A stretch of 64,000 nucleotides of DNA from contig NZ_BMOI01000006.1 in the NCBI RefSeq assembly GCF_014646995.1, positions 150,614-214,613 on the forward strand, in the 5' to 3' direction. Source of the DNA: Curtobacterium luteum (lineage in GTDB: Bacteria; Actinomycetota; Actinomycetes; Actinomycetales; Microbacteriaceae). Positions 9,091 to 18,753 of the stretch are shown here, piece after piece. A model generated the notes under the pieces. It was given only the letters and a program-made list of their open reading frames with translations, was not told the origin of the DNA and did no database searches. A program made the translations under genes and the position numbers. Position 1 is the first letter of the stretch. Each line of letters starts with the position of its first letter.

Positions 9091-9579
9091 TCAGTTGGTG
9101 GCCGTCGAGCCGCCGCCGTGGTCGTCGCGGTCGTCGTCGCCCGGAGGAGCGATGCACATGCGTTCGGCGACCAGTGCGCAGACCGTCAGGACGACGGCAC
9201 CGCCGAACGCCACGGCGTTCGGCAGGGTCGAGCCTAGCGAAGGCGTCACGCTCCGGGTCAGGAGGTACACCAGCAGGCCCGCACCGAAGCCGCCGAAGAG
9301 CGCGCCGCCGATGCTCGAGGCCTTCGCGAGCACGACCACGCGCGTGGCGTACAGCGGGTCGACCGGGCGCTGCCGCAGCACGCCCTCCTTCGCGTGGCGG
9401 CGGACCGGACGCGCCATGAGCACGACGGCGATGCCGATGAACGCGAGGGTCAGGCCGAGGGCGACGGACAGCAGGAGCGTGGGTGCCCCGCGGGAGGCCA
9501 GGACGGCGTCGACCGCGAAGCCCGCGACGGCGGCGACGGCCGCCACGCTCACGAGGACGGAGGCGCGGGTCGGTCTCAC
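9091..9579 (-). CDS. DUF3180 family membrane protein
   Basis: The 162-residue protein has four hydrophobic helices (about 8-27, 36-56, 88-110, 118-136) and an acidic/His tail. DUF3180 proteins are encoded directly after folK in many actinobacteria; their function is not known. The GTG start shares 4 nt with the folK stop. Confidence 0.85.
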   Translation of the reverse strand: MRPTRASVLVSVAAVAAVAGFAVDAVLASRGAPTLLLSVALGLTLAFIGIAVVLMARPVRRHAKEGVLRQRPVDPLYATRVVVLAKASSIGGALFGGFGAGLLVYLLTRSVTPSLGSTLPNAVAFGGAVVLTVCALVAERMCIAPPGDDDRDDHGGGSTATN

Positions 9580-10226
9580 GGTCGCGTCTCCGGCCGGGAG
9601 GCGCGGGTCGGGTCGACCGTGCGGGTCGCGTCGTCCGGCCCGGTCGCGTCGTTCGCGCGGGTCGTGTCGTCCGGCCCGGTCACGTCGTCGGTCCTGCTCG
9701 TGTCGTCCGGCCCGGTCACGTCGTCGAAGAGCCGGGGCTCGTCGACGCGCTCGGTGTCGTCGCCGAGGGCGGCGAGCAGCTCGGCCACGGGTCCGGCACC
9801 CGGCAGGACGGCCTCCGGGTCCGCGTCCGCCCACGGTGCGAGCACGAACGCTCGCTCGGCCGCGCGCGGGTGCGGCACCGTGAGGGTGTCCGTGTCGAGC
9901 GCGAGGTCGTCGATCGCGACCACGTCGAGGTCGAGCGTCCGGTCGCCCCACCGGACCTCGCGGGTACGGCCGTGCTCGTCCTCGATGCCGTGGAGGGCGT
10001 CGAGGAGGGCCTGCGGCTCCAGGTCGGTGTCGACCACCACCACGGCGTTGCGGTACCGCGGCTTCGACTCGTCCCGGCCCGCGAGCGTCACCGCGACGGA
10101 CTCGACCTCACGGCTGGCCGCCACGGGCCGGACACCGGGCAGCGCGGCGATCGCCGACGCGGCTGCGCGGAGGGTGCTCCCCCGGTCGCCGAGGTTGGCG
10201 CCGAGCGCGATGACGGCGCGGCTCAC
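9576..10226 (-). CDS. folK: 2-amino-4-hydroxy-6-hydroxymethyldihydropteridine pyrophosphokinase
   Basis: FolK transfers pyrophosphate from ATP to hydroxymethyldihydropterin for folate synthesis. The core (residues 1-160) has ALGANLGDRGSTLR, the substrate loop RYRNAVVVVDT and the signature RTLDLDVVAIDD, and PHPRAAERAFVL. Residues from about 170 to 216 are not part of the enzyme: an 11-residue unit of the form TGPDDxTRxxD repeats about three to four times, giving an acidic, probably disordered tail with a 33-bp period in the DNA. GTG start overlaps the folB stop by 4 nt. Confidence 0.93.
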   Translation of the reverse strand: MSRAVIALGANLGDRGSTLRAAASAIAALPGVRPVAASREVESVAVTLAGRDESKPRYRNAVVVVDTDLEPQALLDALHGIEDEHGRTREVRWGDRTLDLDVVAIDDLALDTDTLTVPHPRAAERAFVLAPWADADPEAVLPGAGPVAELLAALGDDTERVDEPRLFDDVTGPDDTSRTDDVTGPDDTTRANDATGPDDATRTVDPTRASRPETRP

Positions 10227-10621
10227 TCTTCTTCCTCGGTGCGGTCGTCGGGCAGTACACCGCCCCTGGTCCGCCGGATCGTGATGGACACGTCCGTGAA
10301 CGGCACCGTGATCGGCGCCTGCGGCTTGTGCACCGTGACCTCGACCGCGCGGGCCGCTCGGTGCGTGAGCACCGCTGCGGCGATGCGCTCGGCGAGCGTC
10401 TCGATGAGGTCGACGGGGTCGCGTTCGATCTCGGCGACCACCTGCTCCGCGACCACGCCGTAGTGGACGGTGTCGGCGAGGTCGTCCGAACCGGACGAGA
10501 CCCGGGCGTCGACCTCGACGGCGACGTCGACGACGAAGTCCTGCCCGTCGGCGCGCTCGTGGTCGAACACGCCATGGTTCCCCCGGGCGCGGACCCCGGT
10601 CAGTCGGATGGTGTCGTTCAC
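10223..10621 (-). CDS. folB: Dihydroneopterin aldolase
   Basis: The 132-residue enzyme cleaves dihydroneopterin to hydroxymethyldihydropterin and glycolaldehyde. Typical sequence: LTGVRARGNHGVFDHER with the catalytic Glu further on, TVHYGVVAEQV, LIETLAERIA and the strand VEVTVHKPQAPI. The GTG at 10621 overlaps the folP stop by 4 nt, as does its own stop with folK, so folP-folB-folK are translated as a coupled set. The tail TEEEE is an acidic add-on. Confidence 0.93.
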   Translation of the reverse strand: MNDTIRLTGVRARGNHGVFDHERADGQDFVVDVAVEVDARVSSGSDDLADTVHYGVVAEQVVAEIERDPVDLIETLAERIAAAVLTHRAARAVEVTVHKPQAPITVPFTDVSITIRRTRGGVLPDDRTEEEE

Positions 10622-11613
10622 GATCGTGCTGCCCTCCAGGCGTCCCAGACGTCGAGCACCGCACGCGTCGGTGCGGGGTCGTGCACGCGCACCCCCCACG
10701 CGCCGCGTTCGGCGGCGAGCAGGCTGATGGCGGCGGTGGCGAGGTCGCGGTCGCGCGGCGGGGCACCGGCAGCGCTGCCGACCCCGTCGAGGAACCGCTT
10801 GCGGGAGGCGGCGACGAGCACCGGCAACCCGATCGAGGCGAAGCGCTCGTAGCCCGCCAGGATCTCCCAGTTCTGGACTCCCTGCTTGGCGAACCCGAGG
10901 CCGGGGTCGATGACCACCTGCTCCTCACGCACGCCCAGGATGATGAGTTCGGCGACGCGGTGCTCGACCTCGCGGCGGACCTCGTCCACCGCGTGCGCGT
11001 ACTCCGCGTTCCGGTACATCCGGTCGCTGTGGCCGCGCCAGTGCATCACGACGAAGCCGGCACCGGTGTCGCGCACGACCCGCGCCATGTCGTCGTCGGC
11101 CAGCCCGCCGGACACGTCGTTGACGATCGCGGCTCCGGCCTCCACGGCCCGCTCGGCGGTCGAGGCGTTCATCGTGTCGACGCTCACGGTGATGCCCTCG
11201 GACACCAGCTGGCGCACGACGGGGAGCACGCGGTCCTGCTCGACCTCGACCGGGACGCGCTCGGCACCCGGGCGGGTGGACTCGCCCCCGACGTCGACGA
11301 GGTCGGCGCCGGCGGTGACGAGGTCCCGCGCGTGCTGAAGCGCGGCGTCGTAGGCCTGGTGCAGACCGCCGTCGCTGAACGAGTCCGGGGTGACGTTGAG
11401 GATGCCCATCACCCGCGTGCCGTCGGTCGGCGTCTGGGTGCGCTCGCGGTCGCGCCGGCGGCCGGTCACGATCTCCGGCACCGGGGCAGGTGCACGGAGG
11501 TCGATCGCGACCGTCGGCGGTTCCGCCGCGGCGGCGCGCGCCCGGTGTTCCTCGGCGCGCACACGGTCCGCTTCGGCGAGGCGACGCGAGCGTCTCGTCG
11601 GCAGGTCGGTCAT
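10618..11613 (-). CDS. folP: Dihydropteroate synthase with N-terminal extension
   Basis: FolP condenses hydroxymethyldihydropterin pyrophosphate with p-aminobenzoate. The TIM barrel begins only near residue 68 with GILNVTPDSFSDGG and continues with LVDVGGESTRPGA, AIVNDVSGG and PGLGFAKQG. The first 67 residues are Arg/Ala-rich, have no barrel homology and are unusual for the family. The ATG at 11613 is six bases after the ftsH stop and I see no better start nearer the barrel except a GTG-like codon, so the extension may or may not be translated. folE, expected between ftsH and folP in this order, is absent. Confidence 0.92.
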   Translation of the reverse strand: MTDLPTRRSRRLAEADRVRAEEHRARAAAAEPPTVAIDLRAPAPVPEIVTGRRRDRERTQTPTDGTRVMGILNVTPDSFSDGGLHQAYDAALQHARDLVTAGADLVDVGGESTRPGAERVPVEVEQDRVLPVVRQLVSEGITVSVDTMNASTAERAVEAGAAIVNDVSGGLADDDMARVVRDTGAGFVVMHWRGHSDRMYRNAEYAHAVDEVRREVEHRVAELIILGVREEQVVIDPGLGFAKQGVQNWEILAGYERFASIGLPVLVAASRKRFLDGVGSAAGAPPRDRDLATAAISLLAAERGAWGVRVHDPAPTRAVLDVWDAWRAARS

Positions 11614-11619
11614 GCCGGC

Positions 11620-13605
11620 CTACGCGGGGGCGATACCGGGGTTGCCGAACGGACGACGACGGGGCTTCGTCGACGACTCGGTGTCGCTCGGCTCGGCCGC
11701 GGTCGAAGCCGCGCGGCCCGGGAACTCGATCGCCGGCAGGTTCGACACCGGCCGCTTGTCGCTCGACAGCCACTGCGGGCGCTCGGGCAGCTTGCGGACG
11801 TCCTTGAAGATCTCGACGAGCTCCGGCGCGTCGAGCGTCTCCTTCTCGAGGAGCTCGCCGGCGAGGCGGTCGAGGATGTCGCGGTTGTCGTTGAGCACCT
11901 GGTAGGCCTCGTCGTGAGCGGCCTCGAGCAGCGCACGGGTCTCGGCGTCGACCGTCTCGGCGATGTTCTCCGAGTAGTCGCGGCCCGATCCGCCGCCCAT
12001 CTCACGACCGACGAACGGTTCGCTGGAGCCGGACCCGAGCTTGACGGAACCCACCGCACGGCTCATGCCGTACTCGGTCACCATCTTGCGCGCGGTCGAC
12101 GTGGCCTTCTCGATGTCGTTCGACGCACCCGTGGTCGGGTCGTGGAAGACGATCTCCTCGGCGACGCGGCCACCCATGGCGTAGGTGAGCTGGTCGAGCA
12201 GTTCGTTGCGCGTGACGGAGTACTTGTCCTCGAGCGGGAGCACCATCGTGTAGCCGAGGGCCCTGCCGCGCGGCAGGATCGTGATCTTCGTGACCGGGTC
12301 GGTGTGGCGCATCGCCGCGGCTGCCAGGGCGTGACCACCCTCGTGGTACGCCGTGATCAGTTTCTCCTGGTCGGACATGATGCGCGTCCGGCGCTGCGGA
12401 CCGGCCATGACGCGGTCGACGGCCTCGTCCAGGGCCCGGTTGTCGATGAGCTGCGCGTTCGAGCGGGCCGTCAGCAGCGCGGCCTCGTTCAGCACGTTCG
12501 CGAGGTCGGCACCGGTGAACCCGGGCGTCTTGCGGGCGAGCAGCCCGAGGTCGACGCTCGCGGCGAGCGGCTTGCCCTTCGCGTGCACCTCGAGGATCTG
12601 CCTGCGGCCGTCGAGCGACGGGGCGTCGACGCCGATCTGGCGGTCGAAGCGGCCCGGGCGCAGGAGGGCAGGGTCGAGCACGTCGGGACGGTTCGTCGCA
12701 GCGATGAGGATGACGTTCGTCTTGCCGTCGAAGCCGTCCATCTCGACGAGGAGCTGGTTCAGCGTCTGCTCGCGCTCGTCGTTGCCGCCGCCGATGCCGG
12801 CGCCGCGGTGACGACCCACGGCGTCGATCTCGTCGATGAAGACGATCGCCGGGGAGTTCTGCTTCGCCTGGTCGAAGAGGTCACGGACACGGCTCGCGCC
12901 GACACCGACGAACATCTCGACGAAGTCCGAACCGGAGATCGAGTAGAACGGCACGCCGGCCTCGCCCGCGACGGCACGCGCGAGCAGCGTCTTGCCGGTG
13001 CCAGGAGGGCCGTAGAGCAGCACGCCCTTCGGGATCTTCGCGCCGACGGCCTGGAACTTGGCCGGCTCCTGCAGGAACTCCTTGATCTCGTGGAGTTCCT
13101 CGATCGCCTCGTCCGAGCCGGCGACGTCCGCGAAGGAGACCTGCGGGTTCTCCTTGTTGTTCATCTTCGCGCGGGACTTGCCGAACTGCATGACCTTCGA
13201 GCCGCCGCCCTGCGCGTTCGCGAGGAGGAACCAGAACAGGGCGCCGATGATGAGGAACGGCAGGAGGACGCTGAGCAGCGACAGGAACCAGTTCCCCTGC
13301 TGCACGCGGTCGGTGTAGCCGTCCGGCAGGTTCGCGGCGTCGACGGCCTTGATGACGTCCTCACCACGCGGGGTCGCGTAGTAGAACTGCTCGGTCGCGC
13401 CGTCCTTGAACTTGAGGTCGACCCGCTGCTCGGTGGAGTTCACGACGACGGAGGAGACCTTGTCGTCGGCGAGCTGCTGCAGGCCCTTCTGGGTGTCGAT
13501 CTGCTGGGTGCCGGCCTGACTGATGACCGCCCACCCGATCCAGATCCCCACGAGCGCGATCAGGATGTAGATGTACGGCCCGCGGAGGATTCGCTTGAAG
13601 TCCAT
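11620..13605 (-). CDS. ftsH: ATP-dependent zinc metalloprotease FtsH
   Basis: A 661-residue membrane AAA protease that degrades misfolded and regulatory membrane proteins. It has two N-terminal helices (about residues 10-30 and 107-128) around an extracytoplasmic domain, Walker A GPPGTGKT, Walker [12 protein letters not shown], the second region of homology ([20 protein letters not shown]) and the zinc site YHEGGHAL. The C-terminus (after about 600) is short and ends in a basic/Ser tail. A TATGCT -10 hexamer lies about 60 bases upstream on the minus strand, suggesting an own promoter in the 135-bp gap behind hpt. Confidence 0.96.
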   Translation of the reverse strand: MDFKRILRGPYIYILIALVGIWIGWAVISQAGTQQIDTQKGLQQLADDKVSSVVVNSTEQRVDLKFKDGATEQFYYATPRGEDVIKAVDAANLPDGYTDRVQQGNWFLSLLSVLLPFLIIGALFWFLLANAQGGGSKVMQFGKSRAKMNNKENPQVSFADVAGSDEAIEELHEIKEFLQEPAKFQAVGAKIPKGVLLYGPPGTGKTLLARAVAGEAGVPFYSISGSDFVEMFVGVGASRVRDLFDQAKQNSPAIVFIDEIDAVGRHRGAGIGGGNDEREQTLNQLLVEMDGFDGKTNVILIAATNRPDVLDPALLRPGRFDRQIGVDAPSLDGRRQILEVHAKGKPLAASVDLGLLARKTPGFTGADLANVLNEAALLTARSNAQLIDNRALDEAVDRVMAGPQRRTRIMSDQEKLITAYHEGGHALAAAAMRHTDPVTKITILPRGRALGYTMVLPLEDKYSVTRNELLDQLTYAMGGRVAEEIVFHDPTTGASNDIEKATSTARKMVTEYGMSRAVGSVKLGSGSSEPFVGREMGGGSGRDYSENIAETVDAETRALLEAAHDEAYQVLNDNRDILDRLAGELLEKETLDAPELVEIFKDVRKLPERPQWLSSDKRPVSNLPAIEFPGRAASTAAEPSDTESSTKPRRRPFGNPGIAPA

Positions 13606-13740
13606 GTGATCCGGGCAGGAAGCCCGACACCTTTCTCTGCCGAAGTTGCGTGCAGGTCAGCATACGGCCGCGATTCTGTGGCGAGAATGGGTGTCCTCTG
13701 CGGGCGAACTCCACGATCCGCCGGGGTCAGCCGAACGCGC

Positions 13741-14295
13741 TCAGGAGTACACGTGCGGCGCGAGCACGCCGATGCCGCGCAGGTTGCGGTAGCGCTCGTC
13801 GAAGTCGAGGCCGTACCCCACCACGAAGGCGTCCGGGATCTCGAAGCCGGCGTACTTGACGTCGACCTCGACCTTCGCCGCCTCGGGCTTGCGGAGGAGC
13901 GCGACGATCTCGACGCTCGCGGCACCGCGGGACTCGAGGTTCTGCTTGAGCCAGGACAGCGTCAGCCCGGAGTCGATGATGTCCTCGACGATGATGACGT
14001 CGCGGCCGTGCAGGTCGGTGTCGAGGTCCTTGAGGATCCGCACCACGCCGGACGACTTCGTGCCGGAGCCGTACGACGACACCGCCATCCAGTCCATCCG
14101 CGCCTGCATCTTGAGGTGGCGCGAGAAGTCGGCCATCACCATGACGGCGCCCTTGAGCACGCCGACGAGCAGCGGGTCCTTGCCCGCGTAGTCACGGTCG
14201 ACCACCGCGGCGAGTTCGGCGAGCTTCTCGTCGATCTGCTCGGGGGTGAAGAGCACTTCGGACAGGTCTGCCTGGACGTCGGAGAGTTCCACCAC
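13741..14295 (-). CDS. hpt: Hypoxanthine phosphoribosyltransferase
   Basis: The 184-residue enzyme salvages hypoxanthine and guanine with PRPP to IMP and GMP. The PRPP-binding motif is VIIVEDIIDSGLTLSWL (about 102-118), and VVGYGLDFDERYRNL is the purine-contacting C-terminal block. It starts at GTG six bases after the tilS stop and precedes ftsH, the tilS-hpt-ftsH order conserved across Gram-positives. Either of two adjacent GTG codons could be used. Confidence 0.94.
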   Translation of the reverse strand: MVELSDVQADLSEVLFTPEQIDEKLAELAAVVDRDYAGKDPLLVGVLKGAVMVMADFSRHLKMQARMDWMAVSSYGSGTKSSGVVRILKDLDTDLHGRDVIIVEDIIDSGLTLSWLKQNLESRGAASVEIVALLRKPEAAKVEVDVKYAGFEIPDAFVVGYGLDFDERYRNLRGIGVLAPHVYS

Positions 14296-14301
14296 AGCAC
14301 T

Positions 14302-15321
14302 CTAACCGGCGGCGAAGGCCAAGCGGTCGCCGTCGCGGGACGCGCTGACCCAGGGCAGGGCGATCGGCCCCTGTCCGTGCCAGTCGGTGACGAGGCGGCA
14401 CACCTCGAGGGTCTGCACGCGCGAGAGCGTCACCCCGAACTCGCTCTCGACCGCGAGCCGCACGAGCCGCTGCCGGAGGGCGGGCGGGTTCGCGGCGAGC
14501 TGCCGCACGGAGAGCGAGATGCCGGCCTCGGAGTGCTCGGCGAGGTCCTCCGCCATCTCCTCGGCGAAGTGGTCGAGCGCCGCGGAGTCCTCGCGCAGCT
14601 GGTCGGCCGTGCGGGCGAGGGCCTCCGGCACACCGGCGCCGAGCTCCCGTTCCAGCGCGGGCATCAGGGCGGTGCGGACACGCACGCGGCCGTACGCGGG
14701 GTCGTCGTTCTGCGGGTCGTCCCACGGCGCGAGGCCCGCGGCGACGCAGGCTGCGCGGGTGGTGTGGCGGCGGACGCCGAGCAGCGGTCGTCCGTAGGCC
14801 GGTCCGACGGTGCGGCGCGCGAGCGGCGGCATGCCCGACAGGGCGTCGGGCCCGCTCCCGCGGAGGAGCCCGAGCAGGACCGTCTCGGCCTGATCGTCCA
14901 GCGTGTGCCCGAACAGCACCAGCGGCGACCCGGTCGCGGACGCAACCTCCGCGATCGAAGTGTGCCGTGCCTCCCGGGCGGCGTTCTCGGGACCGCCTGC
15001 GGAACCGACCGCGACCCTGCGGACCGTCACCGGGTCGAGACCCAGCGACGCGGCCTGCCGGGAGGCACGGATCGCGACCTCCGCGGAGCCCTCCTGGAGC
15101 GCGTGGTCGACCACCACGGCGCCGGCGCGCAGCGCCTGCTTCGGCGCCTCGAACGCGGTCGCCGCCGCGAGCGCGAGCGAGTCCGCACCGCCGCTGAGCG
15201 CGACGAGCACGAGGTCGCCGTCGGTGACGACGCCGTCGGCACGGGCCGTCTCGAGCAGCACCCGCACCGCACGGCGGGTCTCGGCGGTCGCAGGGTCCAA
15301 CCGGGGACGCGGGGAGTTCAC
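14302..15321 (-). CDS. tilS: tRNA(Ile)-lysidine synthase
   Basis: The 339-residue enzyme converts the wobble C of the CAU isoleucine tRNA to lysidine. The N-terminal PP-loop motif [12 protein letters not shown] (about 44-55) and the later [20 protein letters not shown] are diagnostic. The C-terminal part is shortened relative to E. coli, as usual for actinobacteria. GTG start; it is divergent from ppa across a 50-bp spacer. Confidence 0.93.
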   Translation of the reverse strand: MNSPRPRLDPATAETRRAVRVLLETARADGVVTDGDLVLVALSGGADSLALAAATAFEAPKQALRAGAVVVDHALQEGSAEVAIRASRQAASLGLDPVTVRRVAVGSAGGPENAAREARHTSIAEVASATGSPLVLFGHTLDDQAETVLLGLLRGSGPDALSGMPPLARRTVGPAYGRPLLGVRRHTTRAACVAAGLAPWDDPQNDDPAYGRVRVRTALMPALERELGAGVPEALARTADQLREDSAALDHFAEEMAEDLAEHSEAGISLSVRQLAANPPALRQRLVRLAVESEFGVTLSRVQTLEVCRLVTDWHGQGPIALPWVSASRDGDRLAFAAG

Positions 15322-15371
15322 CCGGTAACGTTAGCCGCGCTCACCGAACCACCGACAGACCAGGAGTGCAC

Positions 15372-15863
15372 ATGGCCGCGTACGACGTCGTCATCGAGAT
15401 CCCCAAGGGCAGCCGCAACAAGTACGAGGTCGACCACGAGACCGGTCGCGTCTACCTCGACCGCGTGCTCTTCACGTCGTTCGTCTACCCGACCGACTAC
15501 GGCTTCTTCGAGAACACCCTCGGGCTGGACGGCGACCCGGTGGACGCGCTCGTGCTCCTCGAGTACCCGGCGTTCCCCGGCGTGGGCGTGAAGGTCCGCC
15601 CGGTCGGCGTCTTCAAGATGAGCGACGAGGCCGGCAGCGACGCGAAGGTGCTCGTGGTCCCCGCGAAGGACCCGCGCTGGCAGCACATCCAGGACATCTC
15701 GGACGTCGACGAGCAGACGAAGGCCGAGATCGCGCACTTCTTCGAGCGCTACAAGGACCTCGAGCCGGGCAAGTGGGTCAAGGCCGACGGCTGGGGCGAC
15801 GCCGCCGAGGCCGAGGAGATCGTGCAGGCCGGCCAGAAGGCGTACGTGCCCGCCGGTCACTGA
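15372..15863 (+). CDS. ppa: Inorganic pyrophosphatase, family I
   Basis: A 163-residue soluble enzyme hydrolysing pyrophosphate to phosphate and so driving biosynthesis. The metal-binding signature [10 protein letters not shown] and the [12 protein letters not shown] and [12 protein letters not shown] blocks are complete. The ATG at 15372 is chosen over an in-frame GTG at 15366 because AGGAG at 15362-15366 would overlap the latter. A TAACGT hexamer at 15324-15329 may be its -10 element. A large terminator follows. Confidence 0.95.
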   Translation: MAAYDVVIEIPKGSRNKYEVDHETGRVYLDRVLFTSFVYPTDYGFFENTLGLDGDPVDALVLLEYPAFPGVGVKVRPVGVFKMSDEAGSDAKVLVVPAKDPRWQHIQDISDVDEQTKAEIAHFFERYKDLEPGKWVKADGWGDAAEAEEIVQAGQKAYVPAGH

Positions 15864-15898
15864 CGACGGGCAGCGGGCCGCGGACACGAGACCGCGGT

Positions 15899-15960
15899 CG
15901 CGCCCCCTGACGAAGAACGCGCCCCGCTGCTGCGGGGCGCGTTCTTCGTCAGGGGGCGCG
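15899..15960. terminator. Exceptionally long bidirectional terminator
   Basis: A 29-bp uninterrupted stem (15899-15927 with 15932-15960) with a TGCT loop lies between convergent ppa and the NlpC/P60 gene. On the plus strand no T-run follows; on the minus strand none either, so it may also act as an RNA-stabilising hairpin. Confidence 0.8.
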
Positions 15961-15973
15961 AAACGGCGTCGCG

Positions 15974-17428
15974 CTAGAGCGAGCCGGTCGGACGGGCGAC
16001 GTACGGCAGGAGCTGGTTCGGCAGCCAGACCGCACGCTCGACCACGCCGACGCCGGGTCGCGCGGCCTCGACCATCTGGCCGTTCCCGGTGTAGATCGAA
16101 TCGTGGTAACCACCGCTGGCGGTTCCGTTGCTCGAGTAGAAGAGGATGTCGCCGGGCTGGCGCTGCGAGAGCGGGACGAGCCGGCCGATCGAGGCGAAGT
16201 AGTTGTACTGCCAGACGACGTTGTGCCCACCGGTCGCGACGCCCTGGGAGCCGTAGGCCATCATCACGAGGCCGGAGCAGTCCCAGGTGTTCGGTCCGGC
16301 GCCGCCGAGGACGTACGCGTCACCGAGCTGGGCCCTCGCGAAGGCGATCGCGCCCGAGGCCTTCGACGGGCTGCTCGGGACCGGGGTGGGGGTCGGCGTC
16401 GGCGTGGGGGTGGTCGGCTTGGGGGACGGGGTCGTCGGCTTCGGCTTCGACGGCGTGGGCTGCGACGGGGTCGGGTTGCTCGGGCTCGGCTTCGACGGGC
16501 TCGGGTTGGTCGAGGTGCCGGGGTTCGTGGTGGTCGTCCCGCCGGATCCGCTCCCGCCGGACGTGCTCCCACCGGACGTGTCGCCGCCGGACGCGCTCCC
16601 GCCGTCTGCACTCCCGCCGGACGCGTTCTGCCCGGACGAGGTGGTCCCACCCGTGTGCGACGCAAGGGCCGCTTCGGCCTGCTTCGCCTGCTGGGCGTTC
16701 CAGTAGGCCGTCTCGGTCGCCACGCTGGTCCCCTTGAGGTACGCGAGCTGCTCGAGCACCTGGCTCTGCTGGTCCTGCTCGCGCTGCAGGCGACCCTGCG
16801 CGGCGGACGCGGCGTCGTTCGCGTCGGCGAGCGCGGACTTCGTCGTCGCCGTCGCCGAGGCCAGCGCCGTCGTCGCCTGCCGCTGCTGGGCCGCGAGCGA
16901 GTCCACGGTGTTCTGGTCGGCCTGGGCCTTCGCGAGCACGTTCGCCGACCGCTCGGAGAGGTGCGACATCGTCCCGACCCGGTAGAGCAGGTCCTTCGAG
17001 TCCCGGGCGTCCACGAGCATCGACGTCGACAGGTCCCCGCCGCCGGTGCGGGCGAGTTCGACCACGAGCCCGGCCACCTGCCCCGCCGAGGCCTCAGCCG
17101 TCGCCTTGGCCCGCTTCGACTGGTCCGCGAGGTCGTCGAGGTCGGCCTGCGCCTGCTGCTGCTGGGACGCGGCGAGCGCGTAGGTCTGCGCGGCCTGCTG
17201 CTCGACGATGGAGGCCCGGTCCGCACTGGTCTGCAGGGCGTCGAGACGCGTCCCGAGCTCGTCGACGGTCCGCTGCGCCGCAGCCGCGTTCGACTTCGCC
17301 GCTCGCACGTCGGCCCAGCTGGGTGCCGACGGTGCCGCCTGCGCCGGTCCGGCGAGGGCGATCGACAGGCCGATGCCGACGACGGCGACCACCGCGGTGC
17401 AGGTGAGGGTGCGAGCGGGCTGCTTCAT
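15974..17428 (-). CDS. Secreted NlpC/P60 peptidoglycan endopeptidase
   Basis: The 484-residue preprotein has a Sec signal peptide ending at GPAQAA (about residue 32), a long coiled coil (35-270), a Gly/Ser then Pro/Thr/Lys-rich linker (about 275-360) and a C-terminal NlpC/P60 domain with the catalytic Cys in WDCSGL and His in GGYHDSIY. It resembles mycobacterial RipA/RipC-type cell-wall hydrolases that cut the stem peptide during division. Its coiled coil is paralogous to that of the M23 protein encoded 34 bases upstream (shared PSWxDVxxAKS and DLLYxxGxMSxLSE motifs), so the two probably act together. AGGAGG lies upstream of the ATG. Confidence 0.9.
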   Translation of the reverse strand: MKQPARTLTCTAVVAVVGIGLSIALAGPAQAAPSAPSWADVRAAKSNAAAAQRTVDELGTRLDALQTSADRASIVEQQAAQTYALAASQQQQAQADLDDLADQSKRAKATAEASAGQVAGLVVELARTGGGDLSTSMLVDARDSKDLLYRVGTMSHLSERSANVLAKAQADQNTVDSLAAQQRQATTALASATATTKSALADANDAASAAQGRLQREQDQQSQVLEQLAYLKGTSVATETAYWNAQQAKQAEAALASHTGGTTSSGQNASGGSADGGSASGGDTSGGSTSGGSGSGGTTTTNPGTSTNPSPSKPSPSNPTPSQPTPSKPKPTTPSPKPTTPTPTPTPTPVPSSPSKASGAIAFARAQLGDAYVLGGAGPNTWDCSGLVMMAYGSQGVATGGHNVVWQYNYFASIGRLVPLSQRQPGDILFYSSNGTASGGYHDSIYTGNGQMVEAARPGVGVVERAVWLPNQLLPYVARPTGSL

Positions 17429-17462
17429 GGGTCGGGTCAACGCCTCCTGGCGACGCTCGTGG

Positions 17463-18740
17463 TCATACCGAGATCCCCCGCGCTGCCATGAAGGGGACCG
17501 GATCGGTGGCGGCGCCGTTGATCCGGGTCTCGAAGTGGAGGTGGCACCCGGTCGACCAGCCGGTCGATCCGATCTTCGCGATCTGCTGCCCGGCCGAGAC
17601 GTGCTGGCCGTTCGCGACGAGGATCCCGCCGTCGACGATGTGCCCGTAGGCCGTGGAGATGCCGCCGCCGTTGTCGAGCACGACCTCGTTGCCGTAGCCG
17701 CCGCCGTTCCCGGCGAAGACGACGGTGCCGTCGTGTGCGGCGTAGATGGGTGCGTAGCAGGCGGGCGCGAGGTCGACCCCGGCATGCAGCGCGACGGCGT
17801 GCGTGTAGGGGTCGACGCGCATGCCGAAGCCGCTGGTCTGGTAGCCGCCGGCGGGTCGGACCCAGCCCGACGCGTTCGGGGAGCCGCCCCCGGTCCCACC
17901 CTGGCTCGTCGCGGCGGCGGCAGCGGCAGCACGGGCGGCAGCGGCGGCGATGCGCGCCTGCCGCTTCTTCTCCTCCTCGACGCCCTTCTTGTAGCTGGCC
18001 TCGACACCCCGTTGCTTCGTGGTGAGGAGCGTCAGCTGGGCCTCGAGTCGCGTCTGGTTGTCCGTCTGCGCGCTGACGGCGTCCTGTGCGGCCTCGGCGG
18101 CGCCCTGCGCTTCTTGCATCTTCGAGCGCGCGGTCGCGGCCAGTGCGCCGAGCGCCTGCTTCGCGACGTCCGCCTTGTCCGCGAGGCCCTGGGCGGTCCC
18201 ACGGTCCTGGGAGGCCTGGGCGTAGATGCCGTCGGCCTGTTCGCTGAGCTTCGACATCGCGCCGAGCTCGTACAGCAGGTCACCGGAGTCGGACGGGTGC
18301 GAGAGGAGGTCCGTGGTGACGGTGTTCGAGCTCGCGCGCCCGAGCTGGGCCGCCAGCTGCCCCGCCTGCGCCTCGGACGCACTCGCGGTCTTCTCCGCGT
18401 CGTCGGCCTGGCCCTGGAGCGACTTCTGCTGGAGCGTCGCCTCGTCGTACTTCGACTGTGCGGCCTGGTACGCCTCGCCGGCGGACTGCGCGGCCTGCTG
18501 CTTCGCCTTCGCCTCGGCCTGCAGCGAGGAGATCAGCGACTTGATCTCGCTGACCTTGTCCTGCTGGGCCTGGGTCGACGACTTGGCCTTCTGGACGTCG
18601 TCCCAGCTGGGGTACGTGGTCGCGCTGGCCGGGCCGCTCGGCGTGAGCGCGGCGAGGGCACCGGCAGCGAGCACGACCGCGACCGCTGCGGCGATGACGC
18701 GGCTGCGGTGGCGGAGGGACAGCGTTGGTGAGGTCGACAT
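17463..18740 (-). CDS. Secreted coiled-coil M23 (LytM) metallopeptidase
   Basis: The 425-residue preprotein has a signal peptide (hydrophobic residues about 14-33, cleavage near ASAT), a coiled coil of about 230 residues, an Ala-rich and Gly/Ser hinge, and a C-terminal LytM domain. Zinc ligands are all present: H in HAGVDLA with its Asp, and the HLHFE motif. It is therefore probably an active endopeptidase, not an EnvC-type activator with lost ligands. The ribosome site is weak. Upstream lies an iterated 9-bp motif that could bind a response regulator. First gene of a two-gene unit with the NlpC/P60 paralogue. Confidence 0.9.
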   Translation of the reverse strand: MSTSPTLSLRHRSRVIAAAVAVVLAAGALAALTPSGPASATTYPSWDDVQKAKSSTQAQQDKVSEIKSLISSLQAEAKAKQQAAQSAGEAYQAAQSKYDEATLQQKSLQGQADDAEKTASASEAQAGQLAAQLGRASSNTVTTDLLSHPSDSGDLLYELGAMSKLSEQADGIYAQASQDRGTAQGLADKADVAKQALGALAATARSKMQEAQGAAEAAQDAVSAQTDNQTRLEAQLTLLTTKQRGVEASYKKGVEEEKKRQARIAAAAARAAAAAAATSQGGTGGGSPNASGWVRPAGGYQTSGFGMRVDPYTHAVALHAGVDLAPACYAPIYAAHDGTVVFAGNGGGYGNEVVLDNGGGISTAYGHIVDGGILVANGQHVSAGQQIAKIGSTGWSTGCHLHFETRINGAATDPVPFMAARGISV

Positions 18741-18753
18741 GTGTCTCGATTTC

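Noticed and set aside
10681..15591. Very long plus-strand open frame (about 1,600 codons) antisense to the fol-ftsH-tilS series
   Set aside because: It is opposite well-supported genes, has no family sequence and an Arg/Val/Gly-biased composition typical of GC-rich shadows. The same applies to long open frames at 2876-5335, 30935-35302 and 6807-9419.
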